Shown here piece after piece: positions 8,935 to 23,579 of a DNA stretch of 64,000 nucleotides. Made by a program: the position numbers and the translations under genes. Numbering within the stretch: position 1 is the first letter of the stretch; each line of letters opens with the position of its first letter. The notes under the pieces were generated by a model, which made no database searches, was not told the DNA's origin, and saw nothing but the letters and a program-made list of their open reading frames with translations. The stretch is from Bacillus sp. HSf4. Its GTDB lineage: Bacteria > Bacillota > Bacilli > Bacillales > Bacillaceae. The stretch spans positions 1,724,001 through 1,788,000 of the forward strand of contig NZ_CP120679.1 in NCBI RefSeq assembly GCF_029537375.1, written 5' to 3'.

Positions 8935-9042
8935 CATTCCAGTGAGTTTGCAAAGAGGGATCTAGACACTAACTTAAAGTCACCGCCAGCAGTGACGGTT
9001 TTTGTCTGCCTCTTTGCGCACATATGCAAAGAGGCTTTTTTT
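8935..9042 (+). promoter_or_regulatory. PyrR-dependent attenuator 2 (between pyrR and pyrP), divergent binding site
   Basis: A strong terminator is formed by GCCTCTTTGC (9008-9017) and GCAAAGAGGC (9026-9035), followed by seven Ts. A competing partner, GCAAAGAGG (8950-8958), can pair with CCTCTTTGC (9009-9017) as antiterminator. The PyrR site just upstream, ATTCCAGTGAGTTT (about 8937-8950), differs from the consensus ARUCCNGNGAGGYU at two positions (R to T, and the last G of GAGG to T), so PyrR binding may be weaker here. Confidence 0.8.
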
Positions 9043-9107
9043 ATGGCGTTATCTTGACAACATAAGAAGACATCATAGATTACGAATCGAACATCAGGAG
9101 GAAAATT

Positions 9108-10400
9108 ATGAGCATGAAAAATATGAACTTAGATGTAAGAGATGTGCCAAAACCGCTGAATTGGCTATCCTTCAGCCTTCAGCATCTGTTCGCCATGTTT
9201 GGCGCGACCATCCTTGTGCCGAAGCTTGTCGGCTTAAGCCCGGGAGTGGCGCTGATTACGAGTGGACTCGGAACACTTGCCTACCTGTTGATCACGAAAG
9301 GGCAGATTCCCGCCTACCTAGGTTCATCGTTCGCCTTTATCTCGCCGATTCTTGCAGCCAAAGCGGCCGGCGGGCCGGCAGCTGCCATGATCGGGGCCTT
9401 TATGGCCGGAATCGTCTACGGATTGATTGCCCTTTTCATTCAGCGGCTGGGAACGGGCTGGCTGATGAAGCTTCTTCCGCCGGTCGTCATCGGACCGGTT
9501 ATCATCGTCATCGGACTCGGACTGGCGAGTACAGCGGTCAATATGGCAATGTATGAAAATCCGAACGCCGAAACGCTTGTCTACAGCGCCAAACACTTTG
9601 GCGTAGCCGGGTTTACGCTGGCAGTGACCATCATCTGTGCCATTTTCTTGCGCGGATTCTTCAGCCTGATCCCGGTGTTGATCGGAATTATTTGCGGATA
9701 CTTGTACGCGCTCACCCAAGGGATTGTCGACTTTCAAATCGTGGCTGATGCCAAATGGTTTGCGGTTCCTGATTTTGTTCTCCCGTTTGTCGATTATACG
9801 CCGGGTATAGCCGCTATTGTCACCGGTCTTGCGATGGTTCCTGTCGCATTCGTCACCATGTCGGAACATATCGGCCACCAGATGGTGTTAAGCAAAGTGG
9901 TTGGCCGCGATTTCATCAACAAGCCGGGGCTTCACCGCTCCATCTTCGGTGACAGTGTGGCCACAATGCTTGCTTCATGCTTGGGCGGACCGCCGACAAC
10001 AACGTACGGCGAAAATATCGGTGTCCTGGCGATCACACGGGTATTCAGCGTGTTTGTCATCGGAGGAGCGGCCGTCATCGCACTTTGCTTCGGGTTTATC
10101 GGCAAGGTGTCGGCGCTGATCAGCTCAGTTCCGTCTGCTGTCATGGGCGGTGTATCCTTCCTGCTCTTCGGCATCATCGCTTCTAGCGGACTGCGGATGC
10201 TGATTGACAATAAAATCGATTTGGAAAATAAGCGAAACCTGATCATTTCATCCGTCATCCTCGTCATTGGAGTCGGCGGCGCATTTATCAAAATCTCCGG
10301 ATTCGAACTGTCCAGCATGGCGCTGGCGGCTATCGTCGGCGTCATATTGAACCTTGTCCTGCCTGAATCCAAGGAAGAGCAGGATGCGACAGAAGTGTAA
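9108..10400 (+). CDS. pyrP: Uracil permease
   Basis: 430 residues, nucleobase:cation symporter-2 family (UraA-like) integral membrane protein with about 12-14 hydrophobic segments. Family motifs are visible: QHLFAMFGATILVP near residue 25, the substrate region around FVTMSEHIGHQ (about 250), and PPTTTYGENIG near 300, with a conserved Glu in each of the last two. It imports uracil with protons for salvage. It is the second gene of the pyr operon and has its own attenuator upstream. CAGGAGG precedes the ATG. Lengths and motifs match B. subtilis PyrP. Confidence 0.97.
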   Translation: MSMKNMNLDVRDVPKPLNWLSFSLQHLFAMFGATILVPKLVGLSPGVALITSGLGTLAYLLITKGQIPAYLGSSFAFISPILAAKAAGGPAAAMIGAFMAGIVYGLIALFIQRLGTGWLMKLLPPVVIGPVIIVIGLGLASTAVNMAMYENPNAETLVYSAKHFGVAGFTLAVTIICAIFLRGFFSLIPVLIGIICGYLYALTQGIVDFQIVADAKWFAVPDFVLPFVDYTPGIAAIVTGLAMVPVAFVTMSEHIGHQMVLSKVVGRDFINKPGLHRSIFGDSVATMLASCLGGPPTTTYGENIGVLAITRVFSVFVIGGAAVIALCFGFIGKVSALISSVPSAVMGGVSFLLFGIIASSGLRMLIDNKIDLENKRNLIISSVILVIGVGGAFIKISGFELSSMALAAIVGVILNLVLPESKEEQDATEV

Positions 10401-10428
10401 AAAGCAAATATGAAGACCTTTTAATTGA

Positions 10429-10524
10429 AGTCCAGAGAGGCTTGGAAGGGTTGTTAACAAGAGAAGTGCTGTCACATTCTCTGATTTACTGTACCCCAAG
10501 CTCCCATGGCTTGGGGTTTTTTTT
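10429..10524 (+). promoter_or_regulatory. PyrR-dependent attenuator 3 (between pyrP and pyrB)
   Basis: A perfect PyrR-binding consensus AGTCCAGAGAGGCT lies at 10429-10442. The terminator is CCCCAAGC (10494-10501) paired with GCTTGGGG (10509-10516), then eight Ts (10517-10524). The GGCTTGG segment within the PyrR element can pair with the terminator's CCAAGC arm, giving the alternative antiterminator. Confidence 0.92.
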
Positions 10525-10540
10525 ACGGAAAATCCGATGA

Positions 10541-12745
<2,205 letters not shown>

Positions 12746-12749
<4 letters not shown>

Positions 12750-13840
12750 AAAGACGTCTTATATTAGAAAACGGAGCGATATTTGAAGGGAAAGCGTTCG
12801 GCAGTCTGGACAACAGCATGGGAGAAGTCGTTTTTAACACAGGGATGACAGGCTATCAGGAAATCCTTTCAGATCCGTCATACTGCGGACAAATCGTCAC
12901 CCTGACCTACCCGCTGATCGGAAACTACGGCATCAACAGAGACGATTTCGAATCGATTACACCGTATGTGAAAGGGTTTATCGTAAAAGAGTTATGTCAA
13001 CTCCCATCAAACTGGCGCTCAGCCTATACGCTAGATGAATACTTGAAAATGAAAAACATCCCTGGTTTGTCCGGAATTGATACGAGGAAGCTGACAAGAA
13101 TGATCCGCACGGCAGGAACGCTGAAAGGAATGTTTGCCGGCTCTGATGAGGATGCGGACGCTTTGATCAGAAAAATGAAAGATACAAGCCTTCCGACAGA
13201 CCAGGTCAGCCAAGTCTCAACAAAAACCGCCTATCCGAGCCCTGGAAGAGGAAAGCGGATCGTGCTCGTTGATTTCGGCATGAAACACGGTATTTTGCGA
13301 GAACTGAACAAACGCAAATGCGATGTCATTGTCGTTCCCCACAATGTCACGGCTGAAGAAGTCATGCAGCTGAAGCCGGACGGTGTCATGCTGTCAAACG
13401 GACCAGGAGATCCGAAGGATGTGCCTGAAGCGATTGAAATGATTCAAAACATTCTCGGCAAAGTGCCGTTATTCGGCATCTGCCTCGGCCATCAGCTGTT
13501 TGCACTCGCCTGCGGGGCGGAAACCGTCAAAATGAAGTTCGGCCACCGCGGTTCCAACCATCCGGTCAAAGAGCTGAAAACAGGCAGGGTGTCGATCACG
13601 GCGCAAAACCACGGCTATACGGTATCATCTGTGGACAATACGCCTCTTGAAGTCACACATGTGGCCATCAACGACAACACGATTGAAGGGCTGAAGCATC
13701 AATACGAACCGGCTTTCACGGTTCAGTATCATCCGGAAGCTTCACCGGGTCCTGAGGATGCCAACCATTTGTTTGATCAATTTCTAGCCATGATTGAAAC
13801 CACAGAGAAAGAAGGGGAAGCGGTATGCCTAAACGCGTAG
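12746..13840 (+). CDS. pyrAA: Carbamoyl-phosphate synthase, glutaminase (small) subunit, pyrimidine-specific
   Basis: 364 residues. Class I glutamine amidotransferase supplying ammonia to the large subunit. The nucleophile is C246 in FGICLGHQ, with H329 and E331 in [10 protein letters not shown] completing the triad; the N-terminal CarA domain covers about residues 1-165. It overlaps pyrC by 4 bases and pyrAB by 16 bases. Bacillus has a separate arginine-specific synthase; this copy is the UMP-regulated pyrimidine enzyme, judged from the operon. Confidence 0.97.
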
Positions 13841-16800
13841 ATATTCAAAAGATATTGGTGATCGGATCAGGGCCGATTATCATCGGCCAGGCGGCGGAAT
13901 TTGATTATGCGGGCACACAAGCGTGTCTCGCTTTAAAAGAAGAAGGCTATGAAGTCATTCTTGTCAATTCCAATCCGGCAACGATCATGACGGATACTGA
14001 GATGGCAGACCGGGTTTATATCGAGCCGCTGACGCTTGAGTTTTTGACACGGATTATCCGCAAGGAGCGTCCAGATGCGATTTTGCCTACCCTTGGCGGC
14101 CAGACCGGACTGAACTTGGCGGTTGAATTGTCAGAGCAAGGAATTTTGGCCGAATGCGGTGTTGAAGTCCTCGGCACGAAATTGTCTGCCATTCAAAAGG
14201 CGGAAGACCGCGATCTGTTCAGAAGCTTGATGAATGAGCTGAACGAGCCTGTGCCGGAAAGCGAGATCATCCATTCTTTGGATGAAGCCCGCGCGTTTGT
14301 CGAGCGAATCGGGTTTCCGGTCATCGTCAGACCCGCTTACACGCTTGGCGGAACAGGCGGAGGGATCTGTTCAAATGAAGCGGAGCTTTCAGAAATCGTT
14401 GAAAACGGCTTGAAAATGAGCCCGGTTCACCAGTGTCTCTTGGAAAAGAGCATTGCCGGCTTCAAAGAAATTGAATACGAAGTGATGCGGGATTCGAGCG
14501 ACCACGCCATTGTCGTCTGCAATATGGAAAACATCGATCCGGTCGGCATTCATACCGGAGACAGCATTGTTGTCGCACCGAGCCAGACGTTAAGCGACCG
14601 CGAATATCAAATGCTTCGCAATGTATCCTTAAAAATCATCCGCGCGCTTGAAATCGAAGGCGGATGCAATGTCCAGCTGGCGCTTGACCCGGACAGTTTC
14701 CAATACTACATCATTGAGGTCAATCCGCGGGTCAGCCGTTCATCAGCGCTCGCTTCAAAGGCGACCGGGTATCCGATCGCAAAGCTGGCTGCCAAAATCG
14801 CTGTCGGCCTGTCCTTAGATGAAATGATGAACCCTGTGACAGGAAAAACATACGCTTCCTTTGAACCGGCCCTTGACTATGTCGTCTCGAAAATCCCGCG
14901 CTGGCCGTTTGACAAGTTTGAATCGGCAAACCGCAAGCTCGGCACACAGATGAAAGCGACGGGCGAGGTGATGGCGATCGGCCGAACATGGGAGGAATCG
15001 CTTCTGAAAGCGGTTCGTTCGCTTGAAGCAGATGTTTACCATCTGGAACTGAAAGATGCGCAAACCATTTCAAACGAAACTTTGGAAAAACGGATTAAAA
15101 AAGCAGGCGACGAACGGCTCTTTTATTTGGCTGATGCATTCAGACGAGGCTACACTGTGGAAGATCTCCACGCGTTTTCCGCGATTGACCTTTTCTTCCT
15201 TCATAAGCTCGAGGGGATCATTCGCTTTGAAGAGGTGCTGAAAGCGGGTCGCGGTGATCTCGCACTGCTGCAGGAAGCGAAAGAGCTCGGCTTTTCCGAC
15301 CGCTTCATCAGCCGCCTGTGGGATATGCCTGAACGAAAAGTGTATGAGCTCAGGAAAGAAGCGAACATCACACCTGTCTATAAAATGGTCGATACGTGTG
15401 CGGCCGAGTTTGAATCAGAAACGCCTTACTTCTACAGCACATATGAAGAAGAAAACGAATCGGAAAGAACAGAGAGAGACAGTGTCATTGTTCTCGGATC
15501 AGGACCGATCCGGATCGGCCAGGGAGTTGAATTTGACTATGCAACCGTTCACTCGGTCTGGGCCATTAAAGAAGCGGGCTATGAAGCGATTATTATCAAC
15601 AACAATCCGGAAACGGTTTCGACAGACTTCAGCATCTCCGACAAGCTGTATTTTGAACCGCTGACAGTTGAAGATGTGATGCATATTATCGATTTGGAGC
15701 AGCCGAAAGGCGTTGTCGTCCAGTTTGGCGGACAAACGGCGATCAATCTTGCCGATGAACTTGCAGACCGCGGCGTTGCGATTCTCGGTACATCGCTTGA
15801 AGATTTGGACAGAGCCGAAGACCGCGACAAGTTTGAACAGGCGCTTGAGGCGCTGAATGTTCCGCAGCCGCTGGGGAAAACGGCAACATCTGTAGAAGGC
15901 GCCGTCAAAATCGCGGCCAATATCGGCTATCCGGTTCTTGTCCGTCCATCATATGTACTCGGGGGACGGGCCATGGAGATCGTCTACAATGAAACAGAGC
16001 TTCTCCATTACATGGAACATGCGGTGAAAGTGAATCCGCAGCATCCTGTCTTAATCGATAAATATTTGATCGGAAAAGAAATTGAAGTCGATGCGATCTC
16101 TGACGGCGACACGGTCGTGATTCCGGGGATTATGGAACATATCGAACGGGCCGGCGTCCACTCCGGAGACTCGATTGCCGTCTATCCGCCGCAATCGCTC
16201 TCTGAAGGGATCAAGAAAAAGATTGAACAATATACGATCGAGCTTGCGAAAGGCTTGAACATCATCGGACTGCTCAACATTCAGTTTGTCCTTTCTAAAG
16301 ATGAGGTCTACGTCCTTGAGGTGAATCCGCGCTCAAGCCGCACGGTGCCGTTCCTCAGCAAAATCACCGGAATTCCGATGGCAAACATTGCGACAAAAGT
16401 GATTCTCGGGCAGAAGCTGGCCGGCATGGGCTATGCGGAAGGCCTGCAAAAAGAACAGGAAGGCGTCTATGTCAAAGTTCCTGTCTTCTCCTTCGCGAAG
16501 CTCAGAAGAGTGGATATCACTCTCGGACCGGAAATGAAATCGACCGGAGAAGTGATGGGCAAGGACAGCACATTGGAAAAGGCGCTCTACAAAGGGCTGA
16601 TTGCATCAGGTATTCAAATTCCAAATTACGGGTCCGTGCTCCTGACTGTTGCTGACAAAGATAAAGAGGAAGGGCTTGCGATCGCCAAGCGGTTCCATTC
16701 AATCGGCTACAACATCCTGGCTACAGAAGGAACCGCCGAGTACTTGCGCGAAGCATCCGTACCGGCTAAAACCGTCGGGAAAATCGGTGAAGAAGGGAAA

Positions 16801-17036
16801 AATCTGCTCGATGTCATCCGCAACGGAGAAGCGCAGTTTGTGGTCAACACGCTGACAAAAGGAAAACAGCCGGCGAGAGACGGCTTTAGAATCAGACGTG
16901 AATCTGTTGAAAACGGCGTAGCCTGCCTGACATCGTTAGATACGGCTGAAGCAATCCTCCGGGTGCTTGAAAGCATGAGCTTCCGCGCCGACCATATGCC
17001 TGCTGTGAAAATCAAGCAAGAGAGAGCTGTTGTCCA

Positions 17037-17040
<4 letters not shown>
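13825..17040 (+). CDS. pyrAB: Carbamoyl-phosphate synthase large subunit, pyrimidine-specific
   Basis: 1071 residues. Two homologous ATP-grasp synthetase halves: the first starts with [20 protein letters not shown] (residue 11 on), the second with [18 protein letters not shown] near residue 556. Each half carries an FGGQT/LGGQT motif and EVNPR metal-binding site. The C-terminal 130 residues form the MGS-like allosteric domain where UMP and PRPP act. It makes carbamoyl phosphate from bicarbonate, ammonia and two ATP. It overlaps pyrAA by 16 bases and pyrK by 4. Confidence 0.97.
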
Positions 17041-19426
<2,386 letters not shown>

Positions 19427-19430
<4 letters not shown>

Positions 19431-20059
19431 AAACAGAGATAGCCAACCATCTATTAAAAATCAAAGCGGTTTTCCTGAGGCCGAATGAGCCGTTCACATG
19501 GGCAAGCGGCATCCTGTCGCCGATCTATTGCGACAACCGATTGACACTTTCATACCCCGAAGTGCGCGACACCATCGCTTCCGGCCTTGCCGAATTGATA
19601 CAAGACAAATTTCCCGAAGCGGAAATGATCGCCGGAACGGCGACAGCGGGTATTCCGCATGCTGCGCTGGCCGCTGACAGGCTGCAGCTGCCGATGTGCT
19701 ATGTCAGAAGCAAGCCGAAGGCGCACGGAAAAGGAAATCAAATCGAAGGGGCCGTAAGTAATGGCCAAAAAGTCGTTGTGATCGAAGATTTGATTTCAAC
19801 AGGAGGAAGTGTGCTTGAAGCCGCCGCCGCGCTGAAAGAAGCCGGATGTGAGGTGCTCGGCGTCGCCGCGATCTTCACATACGGCCTCGACAAAGCCGCC
19901 GCCGCTTTTGGTGAGGCAGGTATCGCCTATTATACACTCACCGATTATGACACCTTGACGGAAGCTGCGCTTGCCGAAGGTATGATCAAAGAAGCGGATG
20001 CCGTCAAGCTGAAAGAATGGAAAGTCAATCCTGAATCAACATCCTGGATGGAAATGTGA
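19427..20059 (+). CDS. pyrE: Orotate phosphoribosyltransferase
   Basis: 210 residues. Converts orotate and PRPP to OMP, the penultimate step. The PRPP motif [16 protein letters not shown] (in part) is at about residues 113-125, and the catalytic loop contains KPKAHGKG. The start is taken at 19427, in an ATGA overlap with pyrF, rather than at 19409, because the conserved N-terminus begins [10 protein letters not shown] and GGGAGG lies at 19411-19416. It is the last gene of the operon and is followed by a terminator. Confidence 0.96.
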
Positions 20060-20064
20060 CCGAT

Positions 20065-20098
20065 GCCGTGTCCCCTGAAATGGGGAACGGTTTTTTTG
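20065..20098 (+). terminator. Terminator of the pyr operon
   Basis: A GC-rich stem (GCCGTGTCCCC at about 20065-20075 with GGGGAACGG at 20082-20090) is followed by seven Ts (20091-20097), directly after the pyrE stop. Confidence 0.9.
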
Positions 20099-20172
20099 TT
20101 TCTTTTTTCAGATTCAGAAATAGGAAAAACGTATCATTTTTTATTTTTATTAATCCTATCAAAAAAGTCGGG

Positions 20173-20200
20173 TTGACTTTTATTCGAATTGTGCTAAAAT
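20173..20200 (+). promoter_or_regulatory. SigA promoter of the sulfate-assimilation transcript
   Basis: TTGACT (20173-20178), a 16-base spacer, then TAAAAT (20195-20200) preceded by TGC, an extended -10. The transcript would start close to 20207, just before the S-box. Confidence 0.8.
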
Positions 20201-20214
20201 TTTAAAATAACAAA

Positions 20215-20378
20215 AGCAAACTTATCAAGAGCGGTGGAGGGACTGGTCCGATGAAACCCGGCAACCTGCGTGCAGACGTAAGGTGCTACTTCCAGCAAAA
20301 TGCCCTCATTTTGAGAGATAAGGAATATGAGAAGTTCCTCATCTTTCTTTCAAATTTGGAAGAAAGATTTTAATTTTT
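20215..20378 (+). promoter_or_regulatory. S-box (SAM-I riboswitch) with terminator, controlling the sulfate-assimilation genes
   Basis: The P1 helix is CTTATC (20221-20226) with GATAAG (20317-20322). The core matches the S-box consensus: AGAGCGGTGGAGGGACTGG, CCGATGAAACCCGGCAACC and AAGGTGCTACTTCC. A terminator follows: ATCTTTCTT (20341-20349) with AAGAAAGAT (20360-20368), then a T-rich tail to 20378. When SAM is abundant the aptamer folds and transcription stops before the sulfate genes. The cysH operon of B. subtilis also has an S-box; here the first gene after it is a small YezD-like ORF. Confidence 0.95.
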
Positions 20379-20401
20379 ACGGGGCAGAGGAGGAGCTAGG
20401 A

Positions 20402-20545
20402 GTGAAAACAGATGAGCAGCTCGAAAAAGCGATCATCAAAATGAAAGACATGCTGAAGGACATGAATTACGGATCGATCACATTCGTTGTTCAAGACGGC
20501 AAGGTCATTCAAATTGAAAAAAATGAAAAAATAAGATTGAAATAG
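20402..20545 (+). CDS. YezD-like small protein (DUF2292) under S-box control
   Basis: 47 residues from a GTG at 20402 with AGGAGG at 20388-20393. The C-terminal part YGSITFVVQDGKVIQIEKNEKIRLK (in part GSITFVVQDGKVIQIE) fits the DUF2292/YezD pattern, a family of tiny proteins often encoded near sulfur-metabolism genes. The N-terminal half is a Lys/Glu-rich helix. No biochemical function is known to me. It lies between the SAM riboswitch and cysH, so it should respond to sulfur status. A terminator-like hairpin follows at 20566-20604. The in-frame extension to 20327 overlaps the riboswitch terminator and is rejected. Confidence 0.85.
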   Translation: MKTDEQLEKAIIKMKDMLKDMNYGSITFVVQDGKVIQIEKNEKIRLK

Positions 20546-20565
20546 CTGACTAGACAAACTAGAGG

Positions 20566-20604
20566 CGGTTTTCACAGTTTTTTTCTGCTGGAAGCCGTTT
20601 TTTT
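20566..20604 (+). terminator. Terminator or attenuator between the YezD-like gene and cysH
   Basis: CGGTTTTCACAG (20566-20577) pairs with CTGCTGGAAGCCG (20585-20597), twelve pairs with two G-T and one bulge, around a seven-T loop, then seven Ts (20598-20604). It has all the features of an intrinsic terminator, yet no clear promoter follows before cysH, so cysH probably depends on read-through. Confidence 0.8.
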
Positions 20605-20630
20605 GTTGGCGAAAAAAGGGGGAACCGACA

Positions 20631-21332
20631 ATTTTTACTTACAGTACATGGGAAGAACCGACCATCTCTTTTCAAGAAGATGATTCATATAAAGGAGCAC
20701 TGTCCGTCCTGAAATGGGCGTACGGCCATTACGGAGATCAGCTCGTATATGCATGCAGCTTCGGAATTGAGGGAATTGTCCTGATCGATTTGATTTACAA
20801 GGTGAAAAAAGACGCTGTCATCGTCTTCCTTGATACAGGCCTTCATTTTAAAGAAACGTATGAAACGATAGACGCTGTCAAAGAACGATATCCCGGCCTC
20901 CAGATTGTGATGAAAAAACCGGAGCTTACCGTCGCACAGCAAGCTGAACAATACGGGGATGAACTTTGGAAGACCGCCCCGAATTCCTGCTGTGAAATGC
21001 GGAAGATCATTCCTCTCCGCGAGGTGCTTTCCGGCTATCCGGCATGGCTGTCTGGCCTTCGCCGCGAACAATCCGAAGGACGCAGAAAGACGAACTTCTT
21101 AAACAAAGACGAGAAATTCAAGTCCATCAAAGTATGTCCGCTCATCCATTGGACGTGGAAGGATATTTGGAGATATGTCACAAAACACGATCTGCCGTAT
21201 AATCCGCTTCACGACCAAGGCTATCCGAGCATAGGCTGTGCGCCGTGCACCTCTCCTGCCTTTACGATGGACGATCTCCGCTCCGGACGATGGAACGGCT
21301 TAAACAAAACCGAATGCGGACTGCACGAGTAA
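20631..21332 (+). CDS. cysH: Adenylyl/phosphoadenylyl-sulfate reductase with apparent ATT start
   Basis: 233 residues if translation begins at ATT 20631, the same length as B. subtilis CysH. Reduces APS/PAPS to sulfite using thioredoxin. Cysteines C120-C121 and C203-x2-C206 are the 4Fe-4S ligands of the APS-type reductase; C229 in the tail ECGLHE is the catalytic thiol. AAAAAAGGGGG (20612-20622) is an ideal ribosome binding site eight bases before the ATT. The frame is open from 20550 with no ATG, GTG, TTG or CTG before the conserved TYSTWEEPT start. The next usable codon, TTG at 20790, would remove 53 conserved residues. Confidence 0.93.
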   Translation: MFTYSTWEEPTISFQEDDSYKGALSVLKWAYGHYGDQLVYACSFGIEGIVLIDLIYKVKKDAVIVFLDTGLHFKETYETIDAVKERYPGLQIVMKKPELTVAQQAEQYGDELWKTAPNSCCEMRKIIPLREVLSGYPAWLSGLRREQSEGRRKTNFLNKDEKFKSIKVCPLIHWTWKDIWRYVTKHDLPYNPLHDQGYPSIGCAPCTSPAFTMDDLRSGRWNGLNKTECGLHE

Positions 21333-21343
21333 GGAGATGAGTT

Positions 21344-22408
21344 ATGGAACTTGCCGCCATTTTATTTAGCATGTTTTTTGCGATGAACATTGGAGCAAGC
21401 GGGGCCGCCGCTTCAATGGGCATCGCCTACGGATCGGAAGCGGTCAAAAAGAAGCTTCACGCGCTTTTGATCTGTGCGGCCGGCGTTCTCTCAGGTGCCG
21501 TCATCGGCGGCGGAAACGTCGTGAAGACGATCAGCTCGGGTATTATTCCCGAACAGGTGATCACGCTGGAAATCGTCTGCATTATCATCGGATCAGCCGC
21601 TTTGTCGCTCTTTATCGCAAACGTTCTCGGCATTCCGCTTTCGACAAGTGAGGTGACAGTCGGATCTGTCGTCGGCGTCGGTGTCGCCTATCAAATTTTA
21701 TATGTCAAATCTTTGCTTGTCATCGTCATGTTTTGGGTTATCGTTCCAATCGCCGCTTTTACTTTTACATTTGCCATGGCAAAGATCATGAAAAAAGCGA
21801 TAAAGCGTCCCGCTTCAGGGAACAAAGCGAAAATTTTGGCGGTCCTTCTGCTCATCAGCGGATTTTTTGAGGCCTTCTCAGCGGGAATGAACAATGTCGC
21901 AAACGCTGTCGGCCCTCTGGTGGCGGCGCATGTTTTGACAGTTGGCGAAGGAACGCTGTACGGCGGGCTGTTCGTCGCACTGGGCGCCCTATTATTGGGC
22001 CGGCGCGTACTTGAAACAAACGGCAAAAAGATCACCAGATTCTCAAAAGGAGAGGGGATCCTTCTGTCAAGCACCGGAGCCGGGCTTGTGATGATCAGCT
22101 CAATTTTCGGTCTTCCGGTTCCGCTCGCGCAGGTGACATCATCTTCTATAATAGGAATGGGAATGGCAAAAAACGGCGGCAATGTTTTTCATAAACAGGT
22201 GGTCAAAACGATGCTGAAAGTATGGATCGTATCGCCGTTTCTTTCATTAAGTCTTTCCTATACGCTAGTCAGCCTTTTATTAAAGGGAGACTATTACGCT
22301 CTCATTGTCATCACGAGCGTTCTTCTGGCGTCAGTCGGAACGATCAGCCTGATGAGGGCGGTCAAAAAAGAACACAGCTCCGTCCATGAACAGGGCGGAG
22401 GAATTTAA
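21344..22408 (+). CDS. cysP: CysP, sulfate permease of the PiT family
   Basis: 354 residues, polytopic membrane protein of the inorganic phosphate transporter (PiT) family. The duplicated PiT signature is visible as [16 protein letters not shown] near residue 10 and [14 protein letters not shown] near residue 175. In B. subtilis this PiT-like protein (YlnA/CysP) transports sulfate. The location between cysH and sat supports sulfate here. AAGGAGA (21331-21337) precedes the ATG, 11 bases after cysH. Confidence 0.93.
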   Translation: MELAAILFSMFFAMNIGASGAAASMGIAYGSEAVKKKLHALLICAAGVLSGAVIGGGNVVKTISSGIIPEQVITLEIVCIIIGSAALSLFIANVLGIPLSTSEVTVGSVVGVGVAYQILYVKSLLVIVMFWVIVPIAAFTFTFAMAKIMKKAIKRPASGNKAKILAVLLLISGFFEAFSAGMNNVANAVGPLVAAHVLTVGEGTLYGGLFVALGALLLGRRVLETNGKKITRFSKGEGILLSSTGAGLVMISSIFGLPVPLAQVTSSSIIGMGMAKNGGNVFHKQVVKTMLKVWIVSPFLSLSLSYTLVSLLLKGDYYALIVITSVLLASVGTISLMRAVKKEHSSVHEQGGGI

Positions 22409-22427
22409 AGTAGGGGGAAACAGAGTC

Positions 22428-23564
22428 ATGAGTTTAGCACCACACGGCGGTGTTTTGGTAAACCGCGTAAATGAAGAATTTGATTTCGAGCAAATCGCAC
22501 AGGAAATTGCACTGGATGTGATCGCTTTTGCCGATCTTGAGCTGATCGGAATCGGAGCATACAGCCCGTTAGAAGGGTTTTTAACAGAGAAAGACTATCT
22601 TTCGGTTGTGGAAAACATGAGGCTTGCCGCAGGCCATGTATGGACGCTTCCGATTACACTTCCTGTTGATGAACAAAAAGCGGTTCAATTGAAAGTCGGA
22701 GATACCGTCCGTCTCACATACAACGGAGAAACATACGGCGTCATTGACATCGAAGATATCTATACGCCGGATAAAAAGACGGAAGCCGTCCGCATCTATA
22801 AAACCGACGAGATTGAGCATCCGGGCGTCAAAAAACTGTTTGAACGCGGGAATGTTTATGTCGGCGGGCCGATCACTCTCATCAAGCGAAGTGAAAAGCA
22901 ATTCCCGGCACATACGTTTGAACCTGCGGAAACGAGACAAAAATTCGCAGAGAATGGCTGGAAAACGATCGTCGGCTTCCAAACGAGAAACCCGGTGCAC
23001 AGAGCACACGAATACATCCAAAAAACAGCGCTCGAAACGGTAGACGGACTGTTCCTCAATCCATTGGTCGGGGAAACGAAATCAGACGACATTCCGGCGG
23101 ATGTCCGCATGGAAAGCTATCAGGTGCTGCTTGACGGGTATTATCCGAAAGACCGCGTCTTCCTCGGGGTCTTCCCGGCAGCGATGCGCTATGCGGGACC
23201 GAAAGAGGCGATCTTCCACGCGCTTGTCAGAAAAAACTACGGCTGCACACACTTTATCGTCGGAAGAGACCATGCCGGAGTCGGCGATTACTATGGAACA
23301 TATGAGGCGCAGGAGCTGTTTGATCAGTTTAAACCGGAAGAGATCGGGATCACGCCGCTGAAATTTGAACACAGCTTTTACTGCAATGTCTGCGGTTCAA
23401 TGGCAACGGCGAAAACGTGTCCTCACGGCAAAGAACATCATGTCATTTTGTCCGGCACAAAGGTGAGGGCCATGCTGAGAAACGGCGAATTCCCGCCTAG
23501 CACATTCAGCCGCCCTGAAGTCATTCAAACATTGATAAAAGGCTTGGCGGCCGGGGTTTCTTAA
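22428..23564 (+). CDS. sat: Sulfate adenylyltransferase (ATP sulfurylase)
   Basis: 378 residues, homo-oligomeric ATP sulfurylase making adenosine 5'-phosphosulfate from sulfate and ATP. Active-site motifs: [12 protein letters not shown] near residue 186 and [12 protein letters not shown] near 280; a C-terminal zinc motif [15 protein letters not shown] near residue 320. The start at 22428 is chosen over 22386 because TAGGGGGAA (22411-22419) is ideally spaced and the family starts MSLAPHGG. Supplies APS to cysC and cysH. Confidence 0.96.
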   Translation: MSLAPHGGVLVNRVNEEFDFEQIAQEIALDVIAFADLELIGIGAYSPLEGFLTEKDYLSVVENMRLAAGHVWTLPITLPVDEQKAVQLKVGDTVRLTYNGETYGVIDIEDIYTPDKKTEAVRIYKTDEIEHPGVKKLFERGNVYVGGPITLIKRSEKQFPAHTFEPAETRQKFAENGWKTIVGFQTRNPVHRAHEYIQKTALETVDGLFLNPLVGETKSDDIPADVRMESYQVLLDGYYPKDRVFLGVFPAAMRYAGPKEAIFHALVRKNYGCTHFIVGRDHAGVGDYYGTYEAQELFDQFKPEEIGITPLKFEHSFYCNVCGSMATAKTCPHGKEHHVILSGTKVRAMLRNGEFPPSTFSRPEVIQTLIKGLAAGVS

Positions 23565-23579
23565 AAGGGGGGCTAACAA

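Noticed and set aside
9002..9556. 184-codon frame overlapping the start of pyrP
   Set aside because: Begins inside the attenuator terminator and continues out of frame through pyrP; Arg/His/Cys-rich nonsense translation.
20327..20401. N-terminal extension of the YezD-like ORF
   Set aside because: It would start within the S-box P1 region and be translated through the terminator hairpin; GTG 20402 has the real ribosome binding site.
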